Source: Trochalopteron elliotii | Lineage: Eukaryota; Chordata; Aves; Passeriformes; Leiothrichidae | NCBI GenBank assembly: GCA_024734555.1 | Contig: JANPWX010000340.1 | Span: 131,313 to 195,312 of the forward strand | Reading direction: 5' to 3' | DNA length: 64,000 bases | Shown: positions 13,001-22,816 of the stretch, one piece after another | How the letters are laid out: every line of letters begins with the position of its first letter | How positions within the stretch are numbered: the stretch's first letter is position 1 | The notes under the pieces: generated by a model | Database searches by the model: none | Told to the model about the DNA's origin: nothing | The model's input: only the letters and a program-made list of their open reading frames with translations | Translations under genes and position numbers: made by a program

Positions 13001-15919
13001 ACAGGCACAGTATAGAAATTCATACATCTGCAGAAAACCTGTAGTTTAGCTGTCGCAAATGACAGGAATTCAGCAAAAGCATTGTTCTGTCTCTCCAAAG
13101 CCCACAGGCACAAAGAGCAGCCTTTGCTGTTCCCAGTGGCTGTGCTAGCCCAGGGTCAGTGCCTGTGCTGCTCTGTGGTCAGTTCACATTGCTGTGTGTA
13201 TTCTGTACCTGATGTAAGCAGCTTTTTAATCTCAGTCAATTAATCTGAGCATAATTTGCCCAGCTGCTCCCCTATTCCGCTACCTCTGCTTGTTTCTGGC
13301 TCCTAAACTTAGGTCTGCTAAACATAAACTTGTTTTTGCAGAGCTAGAACAAGGTGATATCCCAAGCTTTTACACATACGAAGAGGGATTGTCACATTTA
13401 ACTGCAGAGGGCCAGGCCACGCTGGAGAGGTTAGAAGGCATGTTAGCCCAGTCTGTCAGCACCCAGTACAACATGGCTGGGGTGAGAACAGAGGACTCCA
13501 TAAGGGAGTTTGAAGGTAAGGCATGCTTTTGTTTTACTAAATAATATGTCTTCATCAGTGACACAGCCAGTGGGATCGAGGGCACCCTCAGCAAGGTTGC
13601 AAATGACACCAAGCTGAGGGGTGTGGTTGACACTCTGGAAGGGTGGGATGCCATCCAGAGGGTCCTGGACAAACCTGAGGAGTGGGTCCATGGGAACCTC
13701 ATGAGGTTCAACAAGGCCAAGTGCAAGGTGCTGCTCCTGGATTTGGGCAACTCCCAGTATCAACACAGACTGGGAGATGAAGGGATTAAGAGCAGCCCTG
13801 CCAAAAAACACTTGGGGGTGTTGGTGGATGAAAAATTGGACATAACCTAGCAATGTGCACTCAGAGCCCAGGACACCAGTCGTGTCCTAGGCTGTACCTG
13901 AAGCAGTGTGGCCAGCAGGGAGAGAGAGGGGAATCTGCCCTTCTGCTCCACTCTGGTGAGACCCCACCTGGAGTGCTGCATCCAGCTCTTGGGTCCTCAG
14001 CATGATAGGATATGGACCTACTGGAGTGGGTCCAGAGGAGGTCATGAAGATGATAAGGAGTCTGGAGCACCTCAGCTATGGAAACAGGCTGAGAGAGTTG
14101 GGATTGTTCAGCCTGAAGAAGAGAAGGCTCTGGAGAGACCTTACTGAGGCCTTTCAGTACTTAACATTGGGGACAGACTTTTTTGTAAGGCCAGTTGCTG
14201 TAGGACAAGGGGGAATGGCTTCAAACCAAATGAGATGAGACTCACATGATAAAAGGAGAGATTTTTTTACCATGGGGATGGTGAGCCACTTGCCCAAAGA
14301 AGCTGTGGATGCCCCATCCCTGGAAGTGTTCAAGACTAGGCTGGATAGGGCTTTGAGCAACCTGCTCTAGTGGGAAGTGTCCCTGCCTGTGGCTGCAAGG
14401 TCCCTTCCTATGGTTCTATGATGTGGAAGTGGTGGCTCTCCAGTTTGGCTGGAAAACCATAAACTAGGACTGGGCAAGTGCGATGCTGTGAGAGACACGT
14501 GGCCCCGTGGGCACCGTGGGTCCTGCTCTGGGTTGAGGGCTGCTCTGTTGAAGAGTGAGCCCTTCAGTGTTAAGAACACTTGATTCTTCGTGGTATCATT
14601 TCCTGGAACAGTGGTAAAGTGGAGTTCATTTAGGATTAAAAAATAATTAAACTTAGCAGCCTACACCAGGGTTAGGAAACAGTTGCCACTCTAAATGAGT
14701 TGTATTTTTCATTTGGGTTTTGATTTTGGGGTTTTTTTTCTGATACCCTAAATTATAACAGTTATCTGAACAGAGTTCAGAGTGAATTCTGAATCATTCA
14801 AACACACTGAAACAGATTTATTTAAAAAGATTATTTTTTCTGAAGGATGCTGTCTCTTAATTCTATTGATCATTCAAATGTGTATTTAAGGAGTAAAATT
14901 TCTTTTTTGTTGGGGAAAAACACCTGATTTCTCAGACTCTTTTCTGTGTGCTGTTTCCACTAGAGCAATATATTATCTGGGAGAAGAACAGGGAAGTAGT
15001 TTAGTAGCATTGCTTCTTTTTTTATATTTAAATTGCAGTGCTTTTTATATGCCCTCAGGTTTTTGAAAGATGTAAAATGATGCAGCAGTTGTGGATTTCT
15101 AGAAAAAAATAGCTAATTTGTTCTCATCCACAGGGAGAGGTTTTTAATCATATTTCTTTTGCCAGTTGTTTTCAGGCTCTCTTTGTTCTGTAATTTTGAA
15201 GAAATTTATGTAAAGACAACCATAGGTGATAGGCTCCTGTTTCAGCAGTGCCCTTTGAAAATTTAGTCAGATTTCTGAATCTCAAAATTTCAGAAATGAA
15301 TATAAATTGAACAGCAAGTATGTCACATGTCTCAGAGTCATCATCATCAGTTTTGTTTACTTTCCTAATCTTATTTGCTACAGTACTGCTGCTTGGTTTG
15401 CTGCAATTATAAATATCCCCAGGGCTGCTCAGAGTTACTTTATTTTTTGACATTGTAGTGTAGGGCAATCTTTCTTTTCAGTGATTGTTTCAGAACAGAA
15501 TACAGCCTCTTTCTGCTAGAATAAAATTATTCATAGGAATCATGACATTTGTTACACCTAAACTTCATTTAAAACATGAAATAGTAAAAATCCAGTGTTT
15601 AAGTCCTTTAATAAGACAGGGTGAGATGAGGTTGTAGGAAGCAGTGACATCTTTAAATGACTGACCAAGAGTGCTGGAGCAAACCCAGAGACTTGTGAGC
15701 CCATCAGGGTTTCCTTAGGCTGCTTTCAGAAGTTCAGTGAAGGGGTTTTGTGTCCTGGCCACCTCTTGTCAGCAGAGGGCATCCTCTCTCTTTCCCGTGC
15801 AAACATCATCCCTCATCTGCGTGTTGACGGAGCCCTGGCTGTTTTTTCCAGACGGGATGGAGGTGGACATAGCACCAGTAGTTGCTGGGCAGTTTGAAGA
15901 TGCCGAAGTTGATCACTGA
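6919..15919 (+). CDS. CLNS1A: CLNS1A, methylosome subunit pICln (gene span, six coding exons)
   Basis: pICln is a cytosolic chaperone that binds Sm proteins, works with the PRMT5-WDR77 methylosome and holds Sm proteins in a ring-like intermediate before the SMN complex builds snRNPs. It was first named as a chloride-conductance regulator. The coding segments 6919-7037, 9593-9729, 11919-12029, 12789-12899, 13342-13515 and 15852-15919 join in frame to 239 residues plus stop; the human protein is 237. Hallmarks read directly: MSFLKRFPPP start, QQPDTEALL, SLDYPTISLHAVS, HLYVMVNAKF of the PH-like fold, an acidic run at about residues 99-106, EFRFVPGDKSALEAMF, a second acidic run at 139-157, FYTYEEGLSHLTAEGQATLE, QYNMAGVRTEDSIREFE, and the C-terminus AGQFEDAEVDH. 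All introns from intron 2 on are phase 1; intron 1 is phase 2. Family identity is certain; only the start codon choice is open. Confidence 0.97.
7212..7365 (+). mobile_element. CR1 3' tail fragment in CLNS1A intron 1
   Basis: Shows the CR1 3' sequence GGTGTCCCTGCCCACGGCAG and a degenerate CCCAAACCATTTTGTAAAAC end, forward orientation. It sits in the intron about 170 bases after exon 1. Confidence 0.85.
7425..7905 (+). mobile_element. CR1 3' fragment in CLNS1A intron 1
   Basis: Starts near 7425 in the RT-to-tail region, with translation-like remnants (RPHLECCIQLWNPQHKKDLE) that match the C-terminal part of CR1 ORF2, and ends with CAACCCAAACCATTCTATAAT, the CR1 3' terminus. It is decayed by stops and frameshifts. 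Lying directly after the previous fragment, it makes the pair a double insertion. Confidence 0.85.
7906..9592 (+). other. CLNS1A intron 1, unique part
   Basis: No further exon or repeat recognised apart from the 12-base-arm inverted repeat at 9307-9336. Confidence 0.6.
9307..9336. repeat. Perfect inverted repeat, 12-base arms, 6-base loop
   Basis: ATGTGATAAAGC (9307-9318) and GCTTTATCACAT (9325-9336) are exact reverse complements separated by TGTGAT, in CLNS1A intron 1, 257 bases before exon 2. Confidence 0.9.
9593..9729 (+). CDS. CLNS1A: CLNS1A coding exon 2
   Basis: 137 bases, acceptor CTCGTCAG at 9592, donor G|GTAAGG after 9729. Encodes RLSWLENSGVGFSLDYPTI onward to NAKFE, which forms strands of the pleckstrin-homology-like core that binds Sm proteins. 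Confidence 0.96.
9730..11918 (+). other. CLNS1A intron 2
   Basis: AT-rich, no exon or clear repeat recognised. Ends in a T-run (about 11880-11891) forming the exon 3 polypyrimidine tract. Confidence 0.6.
11919..12029 (+). CDS. CLNS1A: CLNS1A coding exon 3
   Basis: 111 bases after a long T-rich tract and acceptor TTAAG; donor T|GTAAGT. Encodes a first acidic loop (EEDDSDDD, about residues 99-106) and EFRFVPGDKSA. The acceptor is followed at once by a second AAG, so a one-codon-shorter form (11922) is possible. Confidence 0.95.
12401..12451 (+). repeat. Short tandem repeat, four copies of TGTCATATCC-type unit
   Basis: The decamer (T/G)GTCATATCC appears four times with 0-5 base spacers in CLNS1A intron 3 (12030-12788). 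The rest of that intron shows nothing recognisable. Confidence 0.85.
12789..12899 (+). CDS. CLNS1A: CLNS1A coding exon 4
   Basis: 111 bases, acceptor CCTGCAG. Encodes LEAMFSAMCECQALHPDP and a second acidic cluster ending EYDVEAR. The frame-preserving donor is G|GTTGGT, which is weak; a better-looking GTAACA lies 4 bases downstream but would shift the frame. Joining at 12899 gives E-L-E-Q-G-D-I-P, the same spacing as the human EQGQGDIP. Confidence 0.93.
13342..13515 (+). CDS. CLNS1A: CLNS1A coding exon 5
   Basis: 174 bases between acceptor TTTTTGCAG and donor G|GTAAGG. Encodes GDIPSFYTYEEGLSHLTAEG through TEDSIREFE, the most conserved C-terminal block of pICln. Confidence 0.97.
13540..14424 (+). 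mobile_element. CR1 LINE 3' portion (about 0.9 kb) in CLNS1A intron 5
   Basis: Begins about 25 bases after the exon 5 donor. Translation in one frame reads GTLSKVANDTKLRGVV, GNLMRFNKAKCKVLLLDLGN and LGVLVDEKLDIT, the end of the CR1 reverse-transcriptase ORF; it continues through the tail to GGTTCTATGATG. Stops and frameshifts show it is dead. It is the longest CR1 in the CLNS1A gene. Confidence 0.92.
14425..15851 (+). other. CLNS1A intron 5, remainder
   Basis: AT-rich, no feature recognised. The minus-strand frame 15172-15468 has no supporting splice signals. Confidence 0.5.
15852..15919 (+). CDS. CLNS1A: CLNS1A coding exon 6 (terminal coding)
   Basis: 68 bases after acceptor TTTTTTCCAG. 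Encodes DGMEVDIAPVVAGQFEDAEVDH and a TGA stop at 15917-15919. The acidic tail matches the vertebrate C-terminus. The exon probably continues 17 bases as 3' UTR to a GTAAGT donor after 15936, with the rest of the UTR in the exon at 18467. Confidence 0.96.
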
Positions 15920-15936
15920 GGAGGACAGGTGCTGCT

Positions 15937-18466
15937 GTAAGTTCTTCTCAATTCTCACATCAATGTTTTGCAGTCCTGCAAGAGCCTTCCCTCTCTGTAA
16001 TTTGTGTGATGTATGTGATGCTACAGGAAGTGTCTCATGATATCAGGATGATGGTGATATAAAAGAAGGAAAAGGGAGCTGTAGGTATCACAAATATAGA
16101 AAGATGCTTAATGATCAAATGGTTTATTGGCATAAACCATTACCCTGCAGGGGCAACGTGCATGGATGTGCCTGTCTGGAATTAACTAAAAGGTCAGCCT
16201 TTTAATTGATTTAAGAATTGTCTGATCTCAAAGGCTCTTAGATGCTGATATATGAATGCTGAAGGCATCCCTGGAAGTTACTGTCTTTAGTGTCTGTTGT
16301 TTTGCCCTTAGTGTGTAGGATTTCCCAGGCTGTTCAAGGGGGCCAGCCACTTCACAGCACTGCAAGTCTAGTTCTTCCTCCATTATAAGCAGAGCAGGAA
16401 CAGTTCCTGGTAGAGTTACTGAGCTCTCTGAATGGGATTGCTCTCAGGAGTGAACAGCTTAGAGACAACACCCTGCTCAAGTGGATGTGCCAGTGTGATC
16501 CCTTGTCTTCCATCACCTGTGTTGCTTTTCTCCTCTTAGTAGCATTACAAGATGTGCCAGTGGCTCCTTGCTGGTGCTGGGAGGGAGAGGAAGGGCAGCT
16601 TTTTCTGGGACTGTCTGTAGAGATGCACAGGCACAGTGGGGTTGTGGTGCCACCCTTGCTTCAGCAGTGCCCAGTCTGTACGTGCTGCTCCAGTGGGGCT
16701 GTGTTGTCCCAGCTCTTCTGCCTGTCTCAGAAGGGAGACTGACAGCCCTCACCTTAAAGTGAGTGTCCAACTATCCCACTTGAAATGCCAGAGAGAGCAG
16801 CTGTGGAGCCAAAAGCTCAGGGGAGAAAGGAGGAAAGGGACACAAAAAGGAGTGTGAGACACTGAAAGAAAAGGGGGAAAGTAGTTGATATGGGATTACA
16901 GTGTCACGAAGAAAGAGGCTGCAGTCCCTGAGGAGAGCTGTTGTGGAGGGGTGCTGCATACCTGCATTCCTCCTCTCTTGCTCATTTTTCTTTGCTGCTG
17001 CAATTCTGAAAGTCTCAGAGTAGCCTTGTGTTCTCTTACTGACATCCACCACTGCCACTGCTCCTGAATCTGATTTATTGTCTGGTGTAAGAGCTCAAAC
17101 TTCTGTAGTTGCATTTCTGCCCTGTGAAGGACTTGTCAGAACAGAGAGGAGTTCTTAAAAAAAATCTAGATAGTGGTTGTCCTGCCATTGGATGGTCCTC
17201 CAGTTTGGTAAAGGACACACTTTAAATCAGAGAAAAGCCATTAGCTGTGGATCAGGTGTGTCTTAGTAAGTGAATGGAAATTTAGACTCTGATGACTCCA
17301 TCTGCAAGATTACTTTGATCAATGGTTTATTTAAAAAAAAAATTTGTGTTATTGAAAACTTCAAATTCGACTGCTTTATCTATTATCCTGGTTAAAATTT
17401 AACTGGACTAAGGAGAGTTAGTAGCTGATAGCAGATCTCTAAGAAGCCTGAAAGTGCTGGTGGAAGTGTTGTAGACTGTTCTTGTAGAAAAGGACAAAAT
17501 ACACCCAGTAAGAAGTAGTGTTGGTTAGTGGAATTATCTGCCTTCCATGGTACAGTATGTGGCTGTGGGAGATGAGTGCTGTGAGAGGGGACTGGAGAAG
17601 ATTTCCTCCTGTGCTCCTGTTTGTGCTGATCACAGCTGAGGGGCTGATCCCTGCCAGAGCAGATCGAGTGACCTGCACGTGCAGTGTCAGGTGCTGCAGT
17701 GACATCACTCCAGGTGGCAGTTTGGGATGGCCCTTTTTAGAGCAACCACCAGCCCGAGTGTGTGAATGTACTTTAAAGAGGTTTAGGAATCTAGGATCTA
17801 AGGCAGCAATAAGGAATTGAAGGTAGAAAGTGACAAGGACAGCTTTTGGAGGTCTTTGCTAATTGCCCTGCTCAGAGGGTGGCTGGGCTCTGCACTCTGT
17901 ATGTGGAGGTGGAGAGGGAGTATGCTGTGATCTTGTGGGTACTCCATGGAGCACCTTGGCCCTTTTAACCTCCTGAACTGCAAAATGACCTACAGGATCA
18001 TCTTGTTGGTGATCCCTTAGAGAGCAGTGTGCTGCCCTGCCTCCCAAACAATGCCCTTGTGTGATGCTCATGTTGCATGCCACCCAAATGAGATGTGACA
18101 GTCTCCTGCTGAAGCTCCTGGAAGACTTGCTGACACTTGGTGCAGGACATTTCCAGTGTTCCTGCAATAAGTGGTGTTTTGTCTGTGGCATCACGAGGCT
18201 GCAGCAATTGTTCTGAAGCAACTGGTTGTGTCTGTGTGTGGTTGCAGCAGGGTCTGCCAGGGCAGCCTGGTGCCTGCTGTGAGCACATGCTGTCCTTAGC
18301 TGACCTGAGGTGGAGCTGCTGCCACAGGCAAAGGTGCTCAGCCCTTGGGCTTGTAGTAAAGTGCTGTCCTCTGACTGCAACCAATAGATAGCTACTGCTC
18401 TGTGATGCTTAATAACCTTTGGTTTTCATGCCAGTTATGTAAACTTGTGTGTCTTGTGTCTTTCAG
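15937..18466 (+). other. CLNS1A intron 6 (within 3' UTR)
   Basis: Nothing recognised. It separates the short stop-codon exon from the main 3' UTR exon. The several overlapping frames in 16.5-18.4 kb lack splice or homology support. Confidence 0.5.
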
Positions 18467-18709
18467 ATTCCTCTTGTGGCACTTCCAGAATAAGCTGTAA
18501 AACCGAAGGCATTGCAGTGACTATCGGGAGTTAACCTTTCTTTTAATGACCTGAGTTTAGACAGCTAGGTCTATAAATGCTTGTAGAGATGTTTAAAACA
18601 GGGTTTGACATTTGTGACCACTATTGGGATTATTTAAAAAAAAAAAATAAACAAAAACAATAAAACCTCTTGCATCTAACACTTGAATGGGGCTAATCAG
18701 GGGTCATTT

Positions 18710-18890
18710 CACAGAATCAAGAATGATTTGGGTTGGAACAGACTGTAAACATCATCTGGTTCCAACCCCACCTGCCATGGGCATGGATGCCATTGAGTAG
18801 ATCAGGTTGCTCAGGACCCCATCCTAACCTGGCTGTGAACACTTCCAGGGATGGGGCAGCCACAGTCACTCTGACCAAACTGTCTGGCCT
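18710..18890 (-). mobile_element. CR1 3' tail, reverse, inside the CLNS1A 3' UTR
   Basis: The + strand reads the reverse complement of the CR1 end: CACAGAATCAAGAATGATTT, GGTTGGAA..., CTTCCAGGGATGGGGCAGCC. It lies between the proximal and distal poly(A) signals. Confidence 0.85.
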
Positions 18891-19235
18891 TTTAAAGAAG
18901 CCTTTGTAGGAATTCTAGGACTTCAGAAATAAAACTGTAAGTAGAACAGGAATTTAGATTGTCCTAGAATTTTCTGTATTTTTTTACCTGTCATTGACTC
19001 TGTGGCGTAGAAATGGGAACAGAAATGTTACGACTAAAAGGAAATAGGGTTGGCCAAGGATTGAAAAAAAAGCTAAATTAAAAGCCCCTCAAGTGACTGG
19101 CTTTATCATTTCAGTGCTATCCCTTTCTTTTCTCTGAAAGCTGAGCTTGGGTGGTAGAGGAGATGGAATAAAGTCTGTAAGGTCCGGACAAAGAGAACTG
19201 TTTTGTGTCTTTGTATTAAAATGTTAACATTGTTA

Positions 19236-19241
19236 AATAAA
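19236..19241 (+). terminator. CLNS1A: Distal CLNS1A poly(A) signal AATAAA
   Basis: AATAAA followed by TTTTTGTATCTCACAACC. Proximal alternatives at 18646 and 18659 would give a UTR about 0.6 kb shorter. Confidence 0.55.
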
Positions 19242-19262
19242 CTAAGATTTTTGTATCTCACA

Positions 19263-20432
19263 ACCAGCTCACTGTTGCAGTTCTCTCTCCTTTACTTCAG
19301 CAAAGCAGCTTGTGCCCTTGGGTTCCAGAATTCTCTTCTGCAACAAAAAAATCTTCAGTGAAGCCAAAACCATTTTCACATCATTTACCTGGATGTGAGG
19401 ATAAAAGGGCAGAGCATTTGCAGAGTGTGCCTGTAACAGAGTTAATCAGACACATCCCAGACTTAGGAACCCAAGATGTTGGTCCTACTGGAGCTTTTCC
19501 TGTTTTGTCTCTCTCTGGGGTCATGATTTTCCCATGGGGAAATATCAGCAAATTCAGGTTGTTCCTCTCTTCCCCCAGTATTGAAATGGAAGTCTGGACC
19601 AAACCTCCTCCGTTTTGTTTCACTTTGAAGTTGACCTGTGATTTTTGTGGGGGAGGAGGGCAGGGGTGAGGTATTGCTGTGTTGGTATATGAACAGTTTA
19701 CTGGCCCTGCACTCTGCTTACACGTTAGGATGTGATTTGGTTCCAAGGTACATGATAATTATAACCACTCTTTGTTGAATATTCGTTAGGAATGCCAGTC
19801 AAATTAGAGATGTCTTAACAGTGCTGTGAACCACTGACAGAGCTGAATAAATGAGGTATTCAGCATGTTATGCAACAAGACATTCACAGGAATGTCTTTA
19901 CCAGCCCCTTTGTATACAAACAAACCTATTCATGTGAGTGTGTGCATGTTTTTGTTAGGGATTCAGAGTTACAAAGGAGGATACAGAGTTGATTTTTTTG
20001 TTTGGAGAATCTTGGCATGGTGAGATTTTGGGACAGGTAAAACTCTTACTGGCACCATAATTGGGGCCAAAGGCTCACTGAATTCTAAGTCACCATTTAC
20101 TGTTGAAGCAGACTAGTGGGGTTTTCTCAGTGTGTGTAAATCTGAGTTGGAATGTGGTGTTTCTGTTGTTTTCCACATTAAACTGCAGACCTTTACAAGC
20201 CCTGGCAGACAGGCAAAGTTATCTCCAGGGCTGCTGGACTGTTCACAGCTCCTCTCAGCACTCTCATTACATCCAGAAGGAGAATTTGTGTTGTACTAAT
20301 GTGGAGCTCCAGGAGCAGACACCTTGTAATGCTTCCAGTCAAATCAATGGAGCATGATTAACTGAGCTGAAGTGGAAACACGCCTGGAAGAACACTGAAG
20401 GTAGCATTGAAAAGTATCTTGTGTGGATTGAC
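19263..20432. other. Spacer between convergent genes CLNS1A and AQP11
   Basis: No exon or repeat recognised. The two overlapping frames near 19.3-19.7 kb are shadows of each other without splice support. Confidence 0.5.
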
Positions 20433-20455
20433 AAGTTTTATTTTCAATAAAACTT
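20433..20455. terminator. Palindromic two-way poly(A) signal between convergent genes
   Basis: AAGTTTTATT, loop TTC, AATAAAACTT: 10-base perfect arms. The right arm gives AATAAA on + (20446-20451), the left arm gives AATAAA on - (20442-20437). It lies between the ends of CLNS1A and AQP11, so either or both transcripts could end here if they read through. Whether it is used is inference. Confidence 0.6.
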
Positions 20456-21470
20456 TGTATTTAGGCTGTGTGTAAGTGTTCTGAACTTCATAAGCATTCA
20501 TTACCTCAAATGTAAAAAAATAGTCCTTTTTGCCTGCACTACCAAAACCAGTTAAATTCTTCAGTTCCTAGCTTAGGTTTATTTTTTATTATTTCTGCTA
20601 CTTTTGTTGTTTTCTTTTGTTTTGCATTAATTCAGTCAATTTAAGGCTTGTCTAATTCCTAGTGATTTTTTTAAAAAATTATATTTTGGTGCCTGTAAAT
20701 ATAGCAACTATTTGTTAATCACCCAGATTTTTACCCATTTCTTTTAAACTATATGTTGTGCCAAAATAAACAAGGCAGACATGGAGAAGTCAGATCTGAT
20801 CTGACCTCTTCGCTTTATGGACTTTGCTTTTGCAGGCCATCAAAAATGATGTGGAAGTAGAACCTCTAATCTAATCTAACAAATCTTGGCTGCCTGTGGG
20901 TTTGTATATCTGCTTTCTCTTTTCTTTGTCTATTTTTATGCTCTTTGAGGTTTATTTTTGAGACCTTTATCCTGTTGCCTCCATGGGCTCAGAGGAGACA
21001 TCAAATCATGTAGATTTTGAGAGACCTTATTTCCGTAAGAAATAAGGTAAAAAAGTGAGGGGAAAAATGATGAGGTGTGGATCACTTTAGGTAAATGAGA
21101 TAAAAAGCAGTAAAGCAAGAAAGGGGAGTTTAGAAACCCCCAAAAGGATCTGTTTTAGAAGCAGAACAAGGTATAAAAACACGTATTTTTTCAGAGGATC
21201 ACATCTTCTCAGGCTCAGTGTCCTGGTGTGTGGTCCTTGCCATGGAGAGTTTTAACAAGGACAGGTTTCCTTTGGTAGATCTACTCACACTACAGTTGAA
21301 GAGCTGCTGAATGATAACCCAGGTTATCATGGTTCTCTTCAGCATATTAGCAGGCTAGGTTTTTTTATTATTAATAACTGAATACAGGGTCATGGATAGG
21401 ACTCTTGTATGTAAAGCATGTTCATACAGTTGATTTAATTTTGCAATATAATCTTACAGGTACCTTGGAA
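20456..21470. other. Spacer, nothing recognised
   Basis: AT-rich, with one short palindrome at 21311-21330. No exon or clear repeat seen. Confidence 0.5.
21311..21330. repeat. Interrupted palindrome, 9-base arms
   Basis: ATGATAACC and GGTTATCAT are exact reverse complements with a 2-base spacer (CA). Confidence 0.85.
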
Positions 21471-22763
21471 AAATAAAACAAGAAAAGATTTTATTGCAAC
21501 AAGGAAGAAATTACACGGAAATATTTACCTCCCAAACTCTTGCAAAAAAGACAGCTGACAATAGTGGCTGTTAAAGACTTCATCAGTTTACTGTGAAAAA
21601 CCCCCCATCTGATTGCCTTTCTCTTCAGGAATGGTTTGTAAGGTGACTTGGATGATGAGGTGAGGGATGTGATACTGAGATCTTTGTAGAATTTGTTAAC
21701 CATCTCTCCTTTCAAACCAAGTAACCATAAAAACTGAATTTACTCTTAAATTTGAGAAATATATTTTGGCATGTTTAAAAATTAAGCTGCAGCCAGAAGA
21801 AGAAACCTCGTGCTGGAAACAGAGCTTCAGAGGGTGGTACCCATCAAGTGTGTGCCTCAGCTGAGGCTATAAAGGGCATGACTGTGTATGTAGCTTTCCT
21901 GTAGTTTTTAGCTCTGTTATTCTGCATTGCAGATTCATTTTTTTTTGAAGAAGTTGTTAAGAGCTACATAAAATCAAGGACAAGTTGAGTACTGTATGAT
22001 TCATCCCTATATACTGTGTCTATATGAAGAGGCAGCAGTAATTGCTGATAAAAAATAGAGAGTTTTGCCTAAAATGCCGTTTGATGTGTGTGTCTACAGA
22101 ATTTTATGGTATTTTATACTGCTTTTTCCAACCAAGGTGAACATACAACAGTCTCAATGGGACAGAGCCTTCCTGGAAGGAAGTGAGGAGTTACTTACCT
22201 GCACTCAGGTATTATTAAAACAATGTTGGTCATACAGACTTTTAATTTCGGTGTAGGGTGCTCCTAGAACAGAGCTGTGGAGGCTCTTCTAGGGAGCAGT
22301 GTAGCCTTTCTTCCTCTCAGAGGTAGGTATATGGCAAGTAGGAATATGATGATGTCAATATGAGAAATCTTCAGCTGCCTTTTTGCAGTTGCCTCCAATG
22401 GGAAGAAATCCAATAAAATCAAACCTTGAAAGGATGGGGTATTTCTCTAAAATTAGTTTTGCATGCTAATAAAGGTCAGCAAATGGCACTTATGGCTAAA
22501 GTGACAAAGTTTGTGTTTTAACAGTCTTTCACATTCATATGGCTTAACTGAAAATGGTGGCAAATTTTCCCAAAATCCAAATATGCATTTACAAAATTAT
22601 TATTTGAATACAAAGTGGTAAGTCAAATATTTCAAACACGAAATCTGAAAATACAGCATAAAGATGGCACAGAAGTCTGTCAACAGTTGTCTGAAAGCTT
22701 TATGTCTGCAGATGTTGAAAATATTTTTTCATGTAGTGCTCCCAAATTTCAGGATTTGATGTC
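21471..22763 (-). other. AQP11: Probable AQP11 3' UTR
   Basis: Lies between the inferred AQP11 stop codon and the candidate poly(A) signal, on the minus strand. No other feature seen. Depends on exon 3 being right. Confidence 0.35.
21490..21495 (-). terminator. AQP11: Candidate AQP11 poly(A) signal (minus strand AATAAA)
   Basis: Minus strand reads TTGCAATAAAATCTTTTCTT followed by a U-rich stretch, which is typical of a cleavage site. It would give AQP11 a 3' UTR of about 1.3 kb from 22763. Confidence 0.4.
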
Positions 22764-22816
22764 TCAAGATATCCGAGGAAAGATTTCATCCCATATAAAA
22801 GCCACAAGTATTGTAC
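22764..22816 (-). CDS. AQP11: AQP11 coding exon 3 (terminal)
   Basis: Acceptor TTCTCATTTCAG on the minus strand at 22817-22828; incoming phase 1 fits exon 2. Encodes [17 protein letters not shown] and a TGA stop at 22766-22764. This fits the last hydrophobic helix that follows YWxAP in AQP11 (human GILLMILMFSFFLPW), but it is shorter and lacks the basic tail of mammalian AQP11. Intron 2 is about 6.8 kb. Support is phase, splice site and hydropathy, not strong identity. Confidence 0.6.

Larger units (their letters stand above)
18467..19262 (+). other. CLNS1A: CLNS1A 3' UTR exon
   Basis: Starts after a good acceptor (GTCTTTCAG, 18458-18466). Contains two early poly(A) hexamers (18646-18651, 18659-18664) and a later one at 19236-19241, whose TTAAATAAACTAAG context is followed by U-rich sequence. 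Use of the last signal would include a CR1 fragment in the UTR. Exact 3' end is inferred. Confidence 0.6.

Noticed and set aside
13370..13853. Minus-strand frames near CLNS1A exon 5
   Set aside because: Shadows of exon 5 and of the adjacent CR1.
16485..18391. Overlapping frames on both strands in CLNS1A intron 6
   Set aside because: No consistent splice sites, domains or codon pattern; typical chance frames.
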